From Dactylosporangium fulvum (GTDB lineage Bacteria; Actinomycetota; Actinomycetes; Mycobacteriales; Micromonosporaceae): a stretch of 64,000 nucleotides of DNA. This document shows positions 41,275 to 50,929 of the stretch, in pieces. The stretch is from NCBI RefSeq assembly GCF_025137375.1, contig NZ_CP073720.1:6286501-6350500 (forward strand). The letters run 5' to 3'. Position 1 is the stretch's first letter. The number at the start of each line of letters is the position of its first letter. The notes under the pieces are model-generated. The model did not search any database. It was not told the DNA's origin and was given only the letters and a program-made list of their open reading frames with translations. The position numbers were made by a program, and so were the translations under genes.

Positions 41275-41919
41275 TCATGGTTGGAGGTAGCGCAGGATGG
41301 CCAGCACGCGGCGGCTGTAGCCGGCGGTTGTGGCCAGGTCGAGCTTGTCGAATATCATGTTTGCGTGTTTCTCGACGGCGCTCTGGGACACGCGTAGGCG
41401 CGCGGCGATGGCCGCGTTGGTGTAGCCCTGCGCCATGTGGGCGAGGACTTGGCGTTCGCGGTCGGTGAGCCGACCCAGCGGGTCGGTATGGATGGAGCGG
41501 GCCATGAGCTGCCGGACCACCTCCGGGTCGAGCGCGGTCTCGCCTGCACCGATACGGGTGAGCGCGTCGAGGAAGTCGTCGACCTGCGCGACGCGATCCT
41601 TGAGGAGGTAGCCGATCCCGTCGGCGCCGGCGGCGAGCAGTTCCGCTGCGCTGCGTCTTTCGACGTACTGGGACAGGACGAGAACGCCGATGTGCGGCCA
41701 GCGTCGGCGGATGTCTAGGGCGGCGCGTAGTCCCTCGTCGGTGTGGGTGGGCGGCATCCGCACGTCGACGACGACCGTGTCTGGAGGGCTCGCTTCCACG
41801 GCCCGCAGGAGCGCCGTGGCGTCACCGACGGCGGCGAGGACCTCGTGCCCCTCGTCGGCCAGCAATCGGACCAATCCTTCGCGCAGCAGGGTCGAGTCCT
41901 CGGCCAGGATCAGGCGCAC
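41275..41919 (-). CDS. NarL/LuxR-type response regulator (214 aa)
   Basis: The N-terminal receiver (residues 1-120) has the acidic pair in LILAEDS, the phosphoacceptor Asp in VVVDVRMPPTHTDEGL and the Lys in GYLLKDR. The C-terminal LuxR helix-turn-helix (about 150-214) reads LTDRERQVLAHMAQGYTNAAIA then LRVSQSAVEKHANMIFDKL. It overlaps the histidine kinase gene by 10 bases, so it is the cognate partner and translation is coupled. Targets are unknown; the serine hydrolase in the same operon or the nearby genes are candidates. Confidence 0.95.
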   Translation of the reverse strand: MRLILAEDSTLLREGLVRLLADEGHEVLAAVGDATALLRAVEASPPDTVVVDVRMPPTHTDEGLRAALDIRRRWPHIGVLVLSQYVERRSAAELLAAGADGIGYLLKDRVAQVDDFLDALTRIGAGETALDPEVVRQLMARSIHTDPLGRLTDRERQVLAHMAQGYTNAAIAARLRVSQSAVEKHANMIFDKLDLATTAGYSRRVLAILRYLQP

Positions 41920-43088
41920 GGCAACTCCGTGGTGATCGTGGTCGGTCCCCCGGGAGGGCTGTCCACCCGGAGGCTGCCATCCAGCGCGGCCACCCGGCGC
42001 GTCAGACCGGACAGTCCGCTGCCGTGGGGGTCGGCGCCGCCGATGCCGTTGTCGTGTATGCGCACCACGAGTCTTGGGCCTTCCCGGTTGACGCTGATCG
42101 TGACGTGATCGGCTCCGGAGTGCTTGGCCGCGTTGGTCACGGCCTCGGAGACGACGAAGTACGCCACCGCCGCTGTGGTCGGGTCGAGGTTATCCGGCAC
42201 GCCGCCGAGCCGGACCGGCACACTGGACCGCTCGGCGACGGTTTCCAGCGCGGCGGCAAGTCCGCCCTGGTCCAGCGCGGTCGGGTAGATCCGCCACGCC
42301 ACCTCGCGGAGTTCCGTCAGCGCCTGCTGGGACTGCTCGTGCGCCTGCCGCAGCAACGCCTCGGCCCGATCGGGGGCGTGGCTGCGCCTGGCCCGGCCGA
42401 GCAGCATTCCCAAGGCGACGAGCCGCTGTTGTACGCCGTCGTGCAGGTCACGCTCGATGCGGCGGCGTTCGTCGTTGACGGCCTCGACGACGTCGGCGCG
42501 GGTCGCGGTCAGCTCGGCGATGCGGCGTTGGAAGTGTTCCCGGTCAGTAGGTTCGGCCAGCCAGCGGGCGAGCCTCCGCTCCATCGCGGCCACGCCGGCG
42601 ATTCCCTGGGCGATCAGGAACAGCGTCACGACGCCGCCGGCGAGGAGGGCCCCGACGGTCAGCAGCGAGGGCGTAAGCCCGTCGGTGGGTCGTCCGTTGA
42701 ACCAGTCCCACATCAACACCGCGCCGCTGACAACCACGTAGAGCAGAAGCATCAGCACCGCCGCGCCCAGCAGGCCGACCGGCCCCCGGATCGCCAGGTA
42801 CACCAGCGCCCGATCGCCGCCCAGGCTCGCGGCGGCGCTCGGATCCCCGTGCAGCGCCGCTGCCCGCCGCTGGTCCACCGCGGCGAGCCGTCGGGCACAG
42901 GCGAGGACCCGCCAGCGGGTGCTGCGGCGTGCGGCCGGCCACGGCAGCACGAGCGCCAGCAGCAGACCCGATCCGACGAGGTAGGCCAGACCGACGACCG
43001 CGGTGACGGCGCCGAGGCACACCCCGGCCGTGAGCCGAACGGCCCGGCGCGCCACCGTCTCACCGGGCCGGAACCAACGCTCACGCAT
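41910..43088 (-). CDS. Sensor histidine kinase, HisKA_3 type (392 aa)
   Basis: Four hydrophobic segments occupy residues about 18-52 and 98-165. The dimerization helix carries the phosphoacceptor His in RRIERDLHDGVQQRLVALG (near residue 215). The ATPase domain shows the N box SEAVTNAAKHSGADHV and the G boxes DNGIGGAD and GSGLSGL. No large extracellular sensor domain is present, so it probably senses through the membrane region. It overlaps the response regulator gene downstream by 10 bases and the serine hydrolase gene upstream by 8 bases. Confidence 0.95.
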   Translation of the reverse strand: MRERWFRPGETVARRAVRLTAGVCLGAVTAVVGLAYLVGSGLLLALVLPWPAARRSTRWRVLACARRLAAVDQRRAAALHGDPSAAASLGGDRALVYLAIRGPVGLLGAAVLMLLLYVVVSGAVLMWDWFNGRPTDGLTPSLLTVGALLAGGVVTLFLIAQGIAGVAAMERRLARWLAEPTDREHFQRRIAELTATRADVVEAVNDERRRIERDLHDGVQQRLVALGMLLGRARRSHAPDRAEALLRQAHEQSQQALTELREVAWRIYPTALDQGGLAAALETVAERSSVPVRLGGVPDNLDPTTAAVAYFVVSEAVTNAAKHSGADHVTISVNREGPRLVVRIHDNGIGGADPHGSGLSGLTRRVAALDGSLRVDSPPGGPTTITTELPCA

Positions 43089-44598
43089 GTGCTTGAGGGT
43101 AGCTGGAAACAGCCGTTGACCAGACCGAGCTCCGACCGGCCCTGACCAGCCGCAGCAGCCGCATCAGCCGCACGATCGTGCCCGCAGCGGCCCCGGCGGC
43201 CAGCAGCGTAAGCCAGACCGCGAACGACGGTGCGATCACGTAAAGCTGATGCCAGTTGATGTCCCAGCCGATGCTCCTCATCAACGCGGGAAACGCCGCC
43301 GCGGCCCCGGCCACCACCATGTGAGGGAGCAGCCGCAGCGGCGCAGCCCACACCCGGCGGCGCCGCCCATGCGCCCAGACGCGGGCGCGGACCACCACGA
43401 CAACATAGATGGTGACCGTGACCAGGGTCAGGATCGTCACCATCGCCTCGGCGATGATCCGGTACGCCAACGCATCGCGAGGCGTCTCGCCCCGGGTCAT
43501 GGCGACGAGCCCGTCGACGAGGCCGAGCGTGTCCTCGACATACGGGGGTCTGCTGTTGGACAGCACGACGATGCCGTACCCGCTGTCGGGCAGCAGCACC
43601 TGGTGGGATGTGAAGGTCCAGGCGGTGCCGCCGTGAGAGATCTTGCGGGCGCCGCTGGGCAACGTTTTGGTGAACCAGCCCAAACCGTACTCGCCACCCG
43701 GCGCGGACGGACGGTGCAGCTCAGCGACGCCGGCCGCGGACAGCACCCGCCCGCCGCCGGGCCCCTGGCCACCGTTGTTCTGGCTGATCAGCCACGCGGC
43801 CATGTCCTCGGCCGTGCTGACGATCCCGCCAGAACCGGCGTCGAACTCGGCGATCTCCGGACGGGAGACCGAGAACCCGTAGGCGACGTTGTGCCCATCG
43901 GCAAGGCCCGGCACCCGGTCACGGGTGGTGATCGTCGCGACCGTGTGGGACATCCCCAGCGGTCCAAAAATCCTTCCACGGAGGTACTCGGTGAACGGCA
44001 CGCCGCTGACCACCTCCACCAACCGCGCGGCGATCCAGTAGTTGGCGTTGTGGTAGCTCCAAGCCGTCCCGGGATCGGCCCCAAGCCGCGCGGTGGCCAG
44101 CTGCGCGACCGCCTCCCGCAACGACGGCGCGACCCGCAGGTTCGCGGTCGGAAACGCATTTTGAGTAATCCCGGAGGCATGGCCGAGGATCTGCCGGACG
44201 GTGATGCCGGTGGCCCGCCGGTCGGCCATTCGAAACTCTGGTAGATAGTCCCGCACCGGCCGATCCAACGCCACCCGGCCGGCCTCCACCTGCTGCATTA
44301 CGGCCAACGCCGTGAACGACTTGCTTACCGAGGCCAGGCGCATCGGTGTACGTGCGTTCAACCGGGCGCCGGTCGAATCAACCCCGTAACCCGCAACGTG
44401 CACCACCGTCGCGTCATGAGTGATCGCCACCACCACCCCTGGCATACCCGCCGCCGACCGGTAGCCCTCCACAAACCGATCCACCGCGGCGGGATCCAAC
44501 CGAACCCCTGGCGCCGCCGCGGCGGGCGCCGCAACCACCAACGGCAGGCCGGCCATCATCACCGCGGCGGCCGCGGTCACGAACCTCAAACGAAGCAT
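43081..44598 (-). CDS. Class C beta-lactamase/esterase-like serine hydrolase with membrane tail (505 aa)
   Basis: A signal peptide (LRFVTAAAAVMMAGLPLVVAAPAAAA) precedes a beta-lactamase-family domain (about 35-375). Its motifs are SVSK for the nucleophile and Lys, YHN for the second motif (SYHNANYWIA) and HGGTAW in place of KTG. After the domain come about three hydrophobic segments (about 400-485) and a basic C-terminus, so the catalytic part is outside the membrane. Related proteins are D-amino-peptidases, esterases or penicillin-binding-like enzymes. It is the first gene of an operon with a sensor kinase and response regulator, each overlapping the next, which hints at a role in cell-wall sensing. 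The 249 bp upstream (44599-44847) holds its promoter; nothing else was seen there. Confidence 0.92.
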   Translation of the reverse strand: MLRLRFVTAAAAVMMAGLPLVVAAPAAAAPGVRLDPAAVDRFVEGYRSAAGMPGVVVAITHDATVVHVAGYGVDSTGARLNARTPMRLASVSKSFTALAVMQQVEAGRVALDRPVRDYLPEFRMADRRATGITVRQILGHASGITQNAFPTANLRVAPSLREAVAQLATARLGADPGTAWSYHNANYWIAARLVEVVSGVPFTEYLRGRIFGPLGMSHTVATITTRDRVPGLADGHNVAYGFSVSRPEIAEFDAGSGGIVSTAEDMAAWLISQNNGGQGPGGGRVLSAAGVAELHRPSAPGGEYGLGWFTKTLPSGARKISHGGTAWTFTSHQVLLPDSGYGIVVLSNSRPPYVEDTLGLVDGLVAMTRGETPRDALAYRIIAEAMVTILTLVTVTIYVVVVVRARVWAHGRRRRVWAAPLRLLPHMVVAGAAAAFPALMRSIGWDINWHQLYVIAPSFAVWLTLLAAGAAAGTIVRLMRLLRLVRAGRSSVWSTAVSSYPQAHA

Positions 44599-44847
44599 GA
44601 TCCGAACGCTAAGCAGACCGCGCCTCGATGACCATGAAGATCACCGCCGGGTTTCGCGCCGTACACCCCACCGGCCACTTACGGAGAACCACACCCACCA
44701 AACCAGGGGCGAACGACAACGTGCGCCCTCGTCCGGCCTCATCGGCTACTCCGGTCGTTTCTGACGATCTTCACTTTCTCCCAGCAGCGGTACGGCCTGG
44801 GGAGGCACCCCGTCGCCGAAGCCGAGCCGGTCGCGGGCCTCTCCTTG

Positions 44848-45510
44848 TTACTGGTTCTGCCCGCGGTCCTGCCAGGTGCACAGGCAGACGCGGTTGCCTT
44901 CGGGGTCGGCGAGCACCCAGAAGCTCGGCGCGTCCTCGTCGCTGACGAGCGTTCCCCCGGCGGCGACCGCGGCGTCGATGCGCGGCTGAACCTGCTCCGG
45001 GTCCACCCAGATGTCGGGATGCCACCGCTGCCGGGGCTCCTCGCTGCCGGACTCCTGGAACCACACGAGCGGCAGCACGCCGAACGGATCCCGCAGCTCG
45101 TCCCCGACCCCGTACTCACTCATGTCCCGCATGGCGAGGACGGCCTTCCAGAAGGGCATGATCTTGGCGTGCCCCGGGCTATCGAGGGCAAGCTCCAGCC
45201 GGGAGACGCTCACAGCCTCGAGTCGCAACCCGGCGTCGGCAACAAGCGCGGACACGGCTTTGGCCAGCCGGATGTCCCGCCCGGTGACCCCACGCACGTC
45301 GTGACTGGTGAGCCGAACATCAAGGTGCCCATACCGCAGGTCGAGGTCGGGATGATGATCCATCTCCTCGGCGACACTCCCGATAGCGTTGACGAGGGCA
45401 AGCCCTGTCGCAAAATCGCCGGTGCGGACGCGCGATTGCAGACCGTCGACCAGGAATGCCCAGCCTTCCAGCCGTTCCTCAGCAATCTGCTGTCCAGTCA
45501 TCTTGGCCAT
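44848..45510 (-). CDS. Pterin-4a-carbinolamine dehydratase-like domain fused to VOC/glyoxalase domain (220 aa)
   Basis: I chose the ATG at 45508-45510 because AAAGGA is spaced 8 bases upstream; an ATG three codons earlier lies within that site. Residues 1 to about 95 resemble pterin-4a-carbinolamine dehydratase, with the motif EEMDHHPDLDLRYGHLDVRLTSHD containing the two adjacent His residues. Residues about 110-220 are a VOC domain with VLPLVWFQES, RWHPDIWVDPEQ and a final FWVLADPEGNRVCLCTWQ. This fusion recurs in actinobacteria, where the VOC half probably binds a small ligand. Whether the dehydratase half is active is unclear. Although the upstream frame is open much further, the sequence before 45510 does not look coding. 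Confidence 0.85.
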   Translation of the reverse strand: MAKMTGQQIAEERLEGWAFLVDGLQSRVRTGDFATGLALVNAIGSVAEEMDHHPDLDLRYGHLDVRLTSHDVRGVTGRDIRLAKAVSALVADAGLRLEAVSVSRLELALDSPGHAKIMPFWKAVLAMRDMSEYGVGDELRDPFGVLPLVWFQESGSEEPRQRWHPDIWVDPEQVQPRIDAAVAAGGTLVSDEDAPSFWVLADPEGNRVCLCTWQDRGQNQ

Positions 45511-45713
45511 GCCGTCCATCCTTTCGCAGATTGGCTGGTCGAGGTACCCGACACAGCTCCGGCGCCGCCAGTTGCCATCCACCCGTGCAGCGCTGACCCG
45601 GCGGGCTCGCCGTGGGATACGGCGCCCGACCGAACACGACCACAACAACCTCAGCAGCGGAGGCGACCGAGACGACGCGCCACGGAACACCGTTCGGTCC
45701 CGTCCCCCGCACC

Positions 45714-46719
45714 TCACCTCCGCAACGCCCACAACCGGATCCGGCCGGGTCGCTCGACCGGCGGAGCAAGAACTTCGACCGGCGAGGGCAGTGACGCGAG
45801 CACCTCGGCCGACAGCGCGAGCGGCTCGACCGGCGTCGACCGACCCCGGCTGAGCCTGTCGCGACCCACCCGGTCGAGCTGTGCCGACGTCCCCGCGCCC
45901 ACCGACGCCGTGATCGGCACACGACGACGTCGATGAAGGCACCGAGCCGGCAGCCTCAGCCCGGGCGTGCTCCCGCGCAGCCGCCGCATCCCCCACGCGC
46001 CGACCGCCCACCCGCTCCTCCCCGCCGCACCCCGTCCGCCCCGAACCCACCTGCCCAGCAGGCGATACCGGTTGCTCGGCCCGCTCTGGACCCGGCTCCT
46101 GTCCAACCACCGACCGGAGACCAGGATCTGACACCCGCTGTGGCGTCGGCGGTGACTCGGACCGCGAAACCCGCGGCACCGGCTGCGAAACACGCTGGCC
46201 AACCGCCGGCAGCGAAGCCGACTGCGCCACAGACCGTGCGAGCGACCGCGAGACCCGCTGCGCAACCACCGGCCCCGGAGCAGATTGCGCCACCGGCCGC
46301 GCCCCCTGCTGAGAAACCGACTGCGCAACCACCCGTTCCGGGTTCGATTGCGCCGCCGGCTGTGCTGCCGCCGATCGCTCCGGCTGCCGCACCGGCTGGG
46401 ACACCCGCTCCGCAGCCGCCGGCTGCGGAACCACCGGCCGGGTAGCCGCCTGCGATGCCCGCCGGGCCGCCGGCTGTCCGGTCGCTTGTGGAGCCGGGCG
46501 GCGCACCGGGCCGGTCAGGCCCCAGTCCCGGTCCCGCGCCTCCCTGTCGAGGCGGGCCAGCTTCGCCGCGTGCCGGGCAGCCAACCCATGCCGCCGCCGC
46601 TCGGCGAACTCCGCCCGCATCGCGGCCCGTTGCTCGCGCCGCTCACGCCAGGCCGCAGCCGCTGCCTCGAATCGTGCCTGCCAGTCGATCGCCTCGAACG
46701 CCGCCCCCGCGTCATCCAC
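45714..46719 (-). pseudogene. Low-complexity protein gene, possibly frameshifted
   Basis: From a GTG at 46717-46719 the frame gives a helical, charged N-terminus (FEAAAAAWRERREQRAAMRA, then LARLDREARDRDW) of about 75 residues. A long Gln/Ser/Val/Pro/Arg repeat follows (units like VAQSVSQ, RVSQPV). Around 45960-46030 this frame loses coding character. A second minus-strand frame then looks coding (LDRVGRDRLSRGRSTPVEPL, then SPVEVLAPPVERPGRIRLWA) and stops at 45714. A single frameshift would join them into a protein of about 335 aa. The repeat reads as Pro/Ala-rich on the other strand, but third-position GC favours the minus strand. Function unknown. The gap 45511-45713 holds no gene. Confidence 0.35.
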
Positions 46720-46792
46720 ACCACCAACCTAAACCCACCCCCTGACAAAAAATCGCCTCGCGGCTGGGCCGCGCGCACAACGTTCACGGGTG

Positions 46793-47475
46793 TCACATCG
46801 ACGAACGCTGACTGGCAGTCGGTCGATGTTGTCGGGTTCGGGAAGGCCGTAGCGGCGATCGCATCGACACCACCGCGCCCAGCAACCGCCCGTCACGGTC
46901 GCGCAGCTGCTGTCCGGTGCACACCAGGGTGCGCGGCGGCGCGATCCGGAACCGCTGGCCCGACACCGGCTCGCCGCGCAGCGCCCGCAACAGCGGCCCG
47001 TCGTCGACCAGCAACGGTCGCCGGCGGTGCCCCCGGCCGCGCCGGCCGGGTTGAGCATCGTCAGCGCGCCCCCGGCGTCGCAGGCGACGACGCCGTCGGA
47101 GAGGTTGGCCAGCACCGCCTGGAGGAACGCCTGTTCGCGGATCTTCTGTTCGGCTGCCCTCGCCTCGGTCCGGTCGAGGACGACCCCGTCGAAGAGCATG
47201 CCGCCGTCCGGCACGGGCACCGGCCGCGACGCGACCTGCACCCAGCGAACAGGGCGCGGTCCTCCGGGTGGAAGACCTTCTGCAGGAGGTCCGCGTCGGC
47301 CAGGAGCTCGTCCGGCTCCAGCCCGCCGATGTCGCGGCTGGCCGGCGAGACGAACAGGAACCGCCGTGAGCCGTCCGGCCCCACCACGAAGCGGTAGACC
47401 ATGCCGGGGACGTTCGCCGCCATCAGCGGGGAGAGGTCCCGCAGGAGTACCGAGAACCGGCGCCCCACGACGGCC
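46793..47475 (-). pseudogene. PAS-domain signalling protein remnant with two frameshifts
   Basis: Three frames together spell one protein. Frame 1 (about 47475-47256) gives LMAANVPGMVYRFVVGPDGS and continues to VFHPEDRALFAG, a PAS domain. Frame 2 (about 47250-47035) gives WVQVASRPVPVPDGGMLFDG, then VVLDRTEARAAEQKIREQAF and LANLSDGVVACDAGGALTML, a PAC segment and the start of a second PAS. Frame 3 (about 47015-46860) gives LRALRGEPVSGQRFRIAPPR and RDRDGRLLGAVVSM. Downstream output domains are missing. It is the broken remnant of a multi-PAS sensor, e.g. a diguanylate cyclase or phosphatase. The region up to 47691 is otherwise empty. Confidence 0.75.
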
Positions 47476-47691
47476 ACACCGTCGCCGCGGAGGCGAGATG
47501 CCGGGCCAGGCGGGCGCGGTGCCCGTCCCGCGGCATCGTTCCACCCCGTGCCGACACCGGTGACGTCCTGGCAGCACACCGCCGGCAACGCCGAGGCGGG
47601 CGCTGTGCGTCAGCGCGGCGCAGCCGGCCCGGTGACGGCACCGCCGGCGCCTACAACCGGGGTCTCGACACCGCGGCCGGGCCGCCGGGGC

Positions 47692-50600
47692 TCATGACAA
47701 CTGCTTGACCGCGGCCTCGGCCCGGTCGGCGGCGGCCACGTAGTGCAGCGACCGGGCCAGGGACAGCGCCTCCTCGGCCAGCGCCCGGTCACCGAGCGCC
47801 AGCGCCCGGACGCGGCGCAGGTCCGGCTCGGCCAGGCCGCTCTGGGCCGGCAGGCCGCGTTCCAGCGCCGCGGCGGCCACGGCGGCGGCGTCCTCGGTGT
47901 GTCCCAGTGCCAGGCAGGCGTCGGCGTGCATCGCCTCCAGACGCCCGAACCGGCGCATCGTATCGCCGAGGTGAGCACGGGCCTGCGTGATCCGGGCCAG
48001 GCCGTCGGCGGCGCCGGAGCGGACCTCCGCCCAGCCCAGCACGATGCCCGCCATACTCCGGTACTCCGGGTGCCCGCCCCGCTCGGCCAGCTCCAGCGTG
48101 GCTCGCGCCGCCTCGGCCGCCGCCGGCACGTCGAACCGGTCCGCCGCGACGACGGCCGCGTAGTTGGCGACGTACATGTCCAGGAACAGCTCGCCGGTCC
48201 GGGCGGCCCGCTGCCGGGCGACCCGCAGGTGCCGTTCGGCGGCGTCGCGGTCGCCGAGCATGCCGGCGACGATCGCGGCCGGGGCCAGCGCGCCGACGAT
48301 CGGATCCCAGTTGTCGATCGGAAAGACCGGCACGTCACCGGTCGGCAGCGCGGCGAGGGCGGTCTCGAAGCACCGGTTGGCGCGCGGCAGGTCGAGCTTG
48401 CTCAGCGCGGCGGCGCCCTCGTGCACCTCGGCGACGACCGTGGCCCACGGGTCCGTGCTGCCGCCGACGGTCGCCGAGCGGGCCACCTCGACCGCCCGGG
48501 CCACGTCACCGGAGGCGGTACGGAACGAGGCGTACCCCCACAGCGCCGGCAACACGTCGAGCACCGGCCGACCGCGCAGGCGCAGCAGCAGCGACTCGAT
48601 CGCCGTGTACTGCGCGACGGCGGCGGGGGCGAGGTACCCGTCGGTCGCCTGGCGCAGGTACGCCAGCCGGATCCGCACGTCGACCTCGGCGACGTCGCGC
48701 CGCTCGGTCGCCGGGGCGCGGTGCAGCACGCCGAGCGCCTCCTCCAGCATCGCGAAGGCCTGCTCGTGCGCGGTCCGGTCGTACGCCTCCCGCGCCGCGT
48801 CCACCATCGCCGGCACCACGTCGTACGGCGTCAGCACCGGCAGCGCCGCACGCAGGTGGGCGGCCAGCTCGGGCACGGTCCCCAGCCCGGTGTCCCGCAA
48901 CGCCTGGGCGGCCCGCGCGTGCAGCCGGGCCCGCCGCAACGGCCCCTGGTCGAGGTACGCCGTCTGCCGGACCAGGTCGTGTGAGAAGCGCAGCAGCCCG
49001 GGGTCGTCGGTGGCGGTGAGCACGCCGCTGACCACGGCGGTGTCGAGCGTGTCGAACAGCGCCAGCTCGTCGATCTGCACGACCTCGCGCAGCACCGGGA
49101 CCGACACGTCGCGCCCGAGCACCGAGGCGACCGCGACGACGGCGTTGACCTGGCCGGGCAGCTTGGCGAGCCGGCGCCGGACCACCTCCTGCACCCGCAC
49201 CGGCACGTGCTCGGGCGACAGGGTGTGCTCGGCGACCAGCACCCGCAGCAGCTCCACGACAAAAAACGGGTTGCCGCCGGTCCGGTCGAGCAGCATCTCC
49301 ACCGTCTCGGCCGGCACGTCCCCGCCGGTGACCACCCGGGCCAGCGTGGCGACCCCGGCGGCGTCGAGGCCCTGCAGCGGCATCCGTACCGCCGACGGAT
49401 CGGCGACGAGCTCACCGAGGGCACCCGCGAGCGGCGCCTCCGGTGCCAGCTCGGCCTCCCGGTACCCGACGGCGAGCAGCACCCGGCTGCGCCGGAGCGC
49501 CTTGACGAACATGGTGAGCAGCACGGTCGACGGGGCGTCGAGCCAGTGCGCGTCGTCGACGACGAGCACCAGCGGCGCGTGCCCGGCGAGGCGGCACAGC
49601 CCGTCGACGATGCCCTGGTAGAGCCGCGACCGGGCGAGCTCCGGGTCGGCGAGGCGCTCGGCGGCGGGCAACGGCAGCGTTTCGATGAGCGTCGGATCCA
49701 GTACCGCGGGCAGGTTGCCGTACGGCGCGAAGGCGGCCGCGAGCGCGGACGCGGCGGCGGAGTCCGGTGCGCCGGCGATGCCGCGCAGGATCTGTGCCCA
49801 GGGCAGGAAGACCGGCGGGGCGTCGCCGTCCACGCCGGTGCCGGTGCCCACCGGGCCGGTCGCGCGGGAGGCGAGCTCGCGCAGCAGGGCCGACTTGCCG
49901 ATGCCCGGGCTGCCGGAGACCAGCAGCAGCCGCCCCCGGCCGGCCGCCGTCTCGGTGAGCAGCCGGTCGATGGTGCGCAGTTCCTCGTCGCGGCCGACCA
50001 GTCCGTCGTCGTCCGCGTCGGATCCGCCGGCCTCCGGTGCCGCCGCGGCGGGCGCGGGCGCCTCGGCCGGCACCGGTGGCGCTGATACCACGACCGGTGC
50101 CGGCGACACCGGGGCGGCGCCCTGTGGAGCCGGCGCGGCCAGGTGCGGGGCCTGGCGCAGGATGTCCTGCTCCAGCTGCTGCAGCGCCGGCCCCGGCTCG
50201 ATGCCCAGCTCGTCGATCAGCCCGGTGCGCGCCCGCGCGTAGGCCGCCAGCGCGTCCGCCTGCCGGCCGGCGCGGTAGAGGGCGAGCATCAGCTGGCCCC
50301 AGACGCGTTCCCGGTACGGCGCCTCGGCGAGCACGCTCTCGCTGAGGTAGACGACCTCGGCCGGCCGGCCCAGCTCCAGCAGCGCCTCCGAGTGCTCCTC
50401 CACCGCGGTCAGCCGCAGCTCCTGCAGGCGCGCCCGCTCGGCCCGGGCGAGCAGCGAGTCGCCGAGCTCCGGCAGCGGGTCGCCCCGCCACAGCTTCAGG
50501 GCACCGCTCAACACCCGCAGCGCCACGGCCGGGCCACCGCCCTGGCGGGCCTGCTCGATCGCGGCCGCGAACCGGGCGGCGTCGACGGCGTCGGGCGGGA

Positions 50601-50913
50601 CGACCAGCTGGTATCCCGGTGCCCGGCTGACGAGCACCGTCGAGCGGTCACGGGCGGTGCGGCCCGGCTCCAGGGCACGGCGCAGTCGCGACACGTACGC
50701 CTGCAGGGAGGCGATCGCACGCTCCGGCGGCTCGTCGGCCCACAGCTCGTCGATCAGGCGCTGCACCGAGACGGTCCGGCCGGGCTGCATCGCCAGCATG
50801 GCGAGGACGGCACGCTGCTTCGGGGTGCCGGTGTCGACCGGCCCGTCGGGGTTCACCGCCTCGAGCGGGCCGAGGATCCGAAACTGCAGGATGCGAAACT
50901 CCCGGACTTCCAC
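47692..50913 (-). CDS. SARP-type transcriptional regulator with AAA ATPase and TPR regions (1073 aa)
   Basis: Residues about 10-105 form an OmpR-like winged helix (FRILGPLEAV, TPKQRAVLAMLAM, SLQAYVSRLRRALEPG). Residues about 110-255 form the bacterial transcriptional activation domain (ELRLTAVEEHSEALLELGR, YRAGRQADALAAYARARTGL). After a Pro/Ala linker comes an ATPase with Walker A GSPGIGKSAL near 335, Walker B LVLVVDDAHWLD near 451 and an RTGGNPFF motif. TPR-like helices fill residues about 680-1073. This is the AfsR-like large SARP architecture, common in regulators of antibiotic clusters. No such regulator lies closer to the NRPS genes, so it may control them, but 20 kb separates them. The upstream small gene ends 17 bases before it. 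Confidence 0.93.
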   Translation of the reverse strand: MEVREFRILQFRILGPLEAVNPDGPVDTGTPKQRAVLAMLAMQPGRTVSVQRLIDELWADEPPERAIASLQAYVSRLRRALEPGRTARDRSTVLVSRAPGYQLVVPPDAVDAARFAAAIEQARQGGGPAVALRVLSGALKLWRGDPLPELGDSLLARAERARLQELRLTAVEEHSEALLELGRPAEVVYLSESVLAEAPYRERVWGQLMLALYRAGRQADALAAYARARTGLIDELGIEPGPALQQLEQDILRQAPHLAAPAPQGAAPVSPAPVVVSAPPVPAEAPAPAAAAPEAGGSDADDDGLVGRDEELRTIDRLLTETAAGRGRLLLVSGSPGIGKSALLRELASRATGPVGTGTGVDGDAPPVFLPWAQILRGIAGAPDSAAASALAAAFAPYGNLPAVLDPTLIETLPLPAAERLADPELARSRLYQGIVDGLCRLAGHAPLVLVVDDAHWLDAPSTVLLTMFVKALRRSRVLLAVGYREAELAPEAPLAGALGELVADPSAVRMPLQGLDAAGVATLARVVTGGDVPAETVEMLLDRTGGNPFFVVELLRVLVAEHTLSPEHVPVRVQEVVRRRLAKLPGQVNAVVAVASVLGRDVSVPVLREVVQIDELALFDTLDTAVVSGVLTATDDPGLLRFSHDLVRQTAYLDQGPLRRARLHARAAQALRDTGLGTVPELAAHLRAALPVLTPYDVVPAMVDAAREAYDRTAHEQAFAMLEEALGVLHRAPATERRDVAEVDVRIRLAYLRQATDGYLAPAAVAQYTAIESLLLRLRGRPVLDVLPALWGYASFRTASGDVARAVEVARSATVGGSTDPWATVVAEVHEGAAALSKLDLPRANRCFETALAALPTGDVPVFPIDNWDPIVGALAPAAIVAGMLGDRDAAERHLRVARQRAARTGELFLDMYVANYAAVVAADRFDVPAAAEAARATLELAERGGHPEYRSMAGIVLGWAEVRSGAADGLARITQARAHLGDTMRRFGRLEAMHADACLALGHTEDAAAVAAAALERGLPAQSGLAEPDLRRVRALALGDRALAEEALSLARSLHYVAAADRAEAAVKQLS

Positions 50914-50929
50914 CTCGGCCGTGGAGGGG

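Noticed and set aside
45933..46445. Plus-strand Pro/Ala-rich 170-aa protein
   Set aside because: Third-position GC is lower than on the opposite strand, no ribosome site was found, and the sequence is a low-complexity mirror of the minus-strand repeats.
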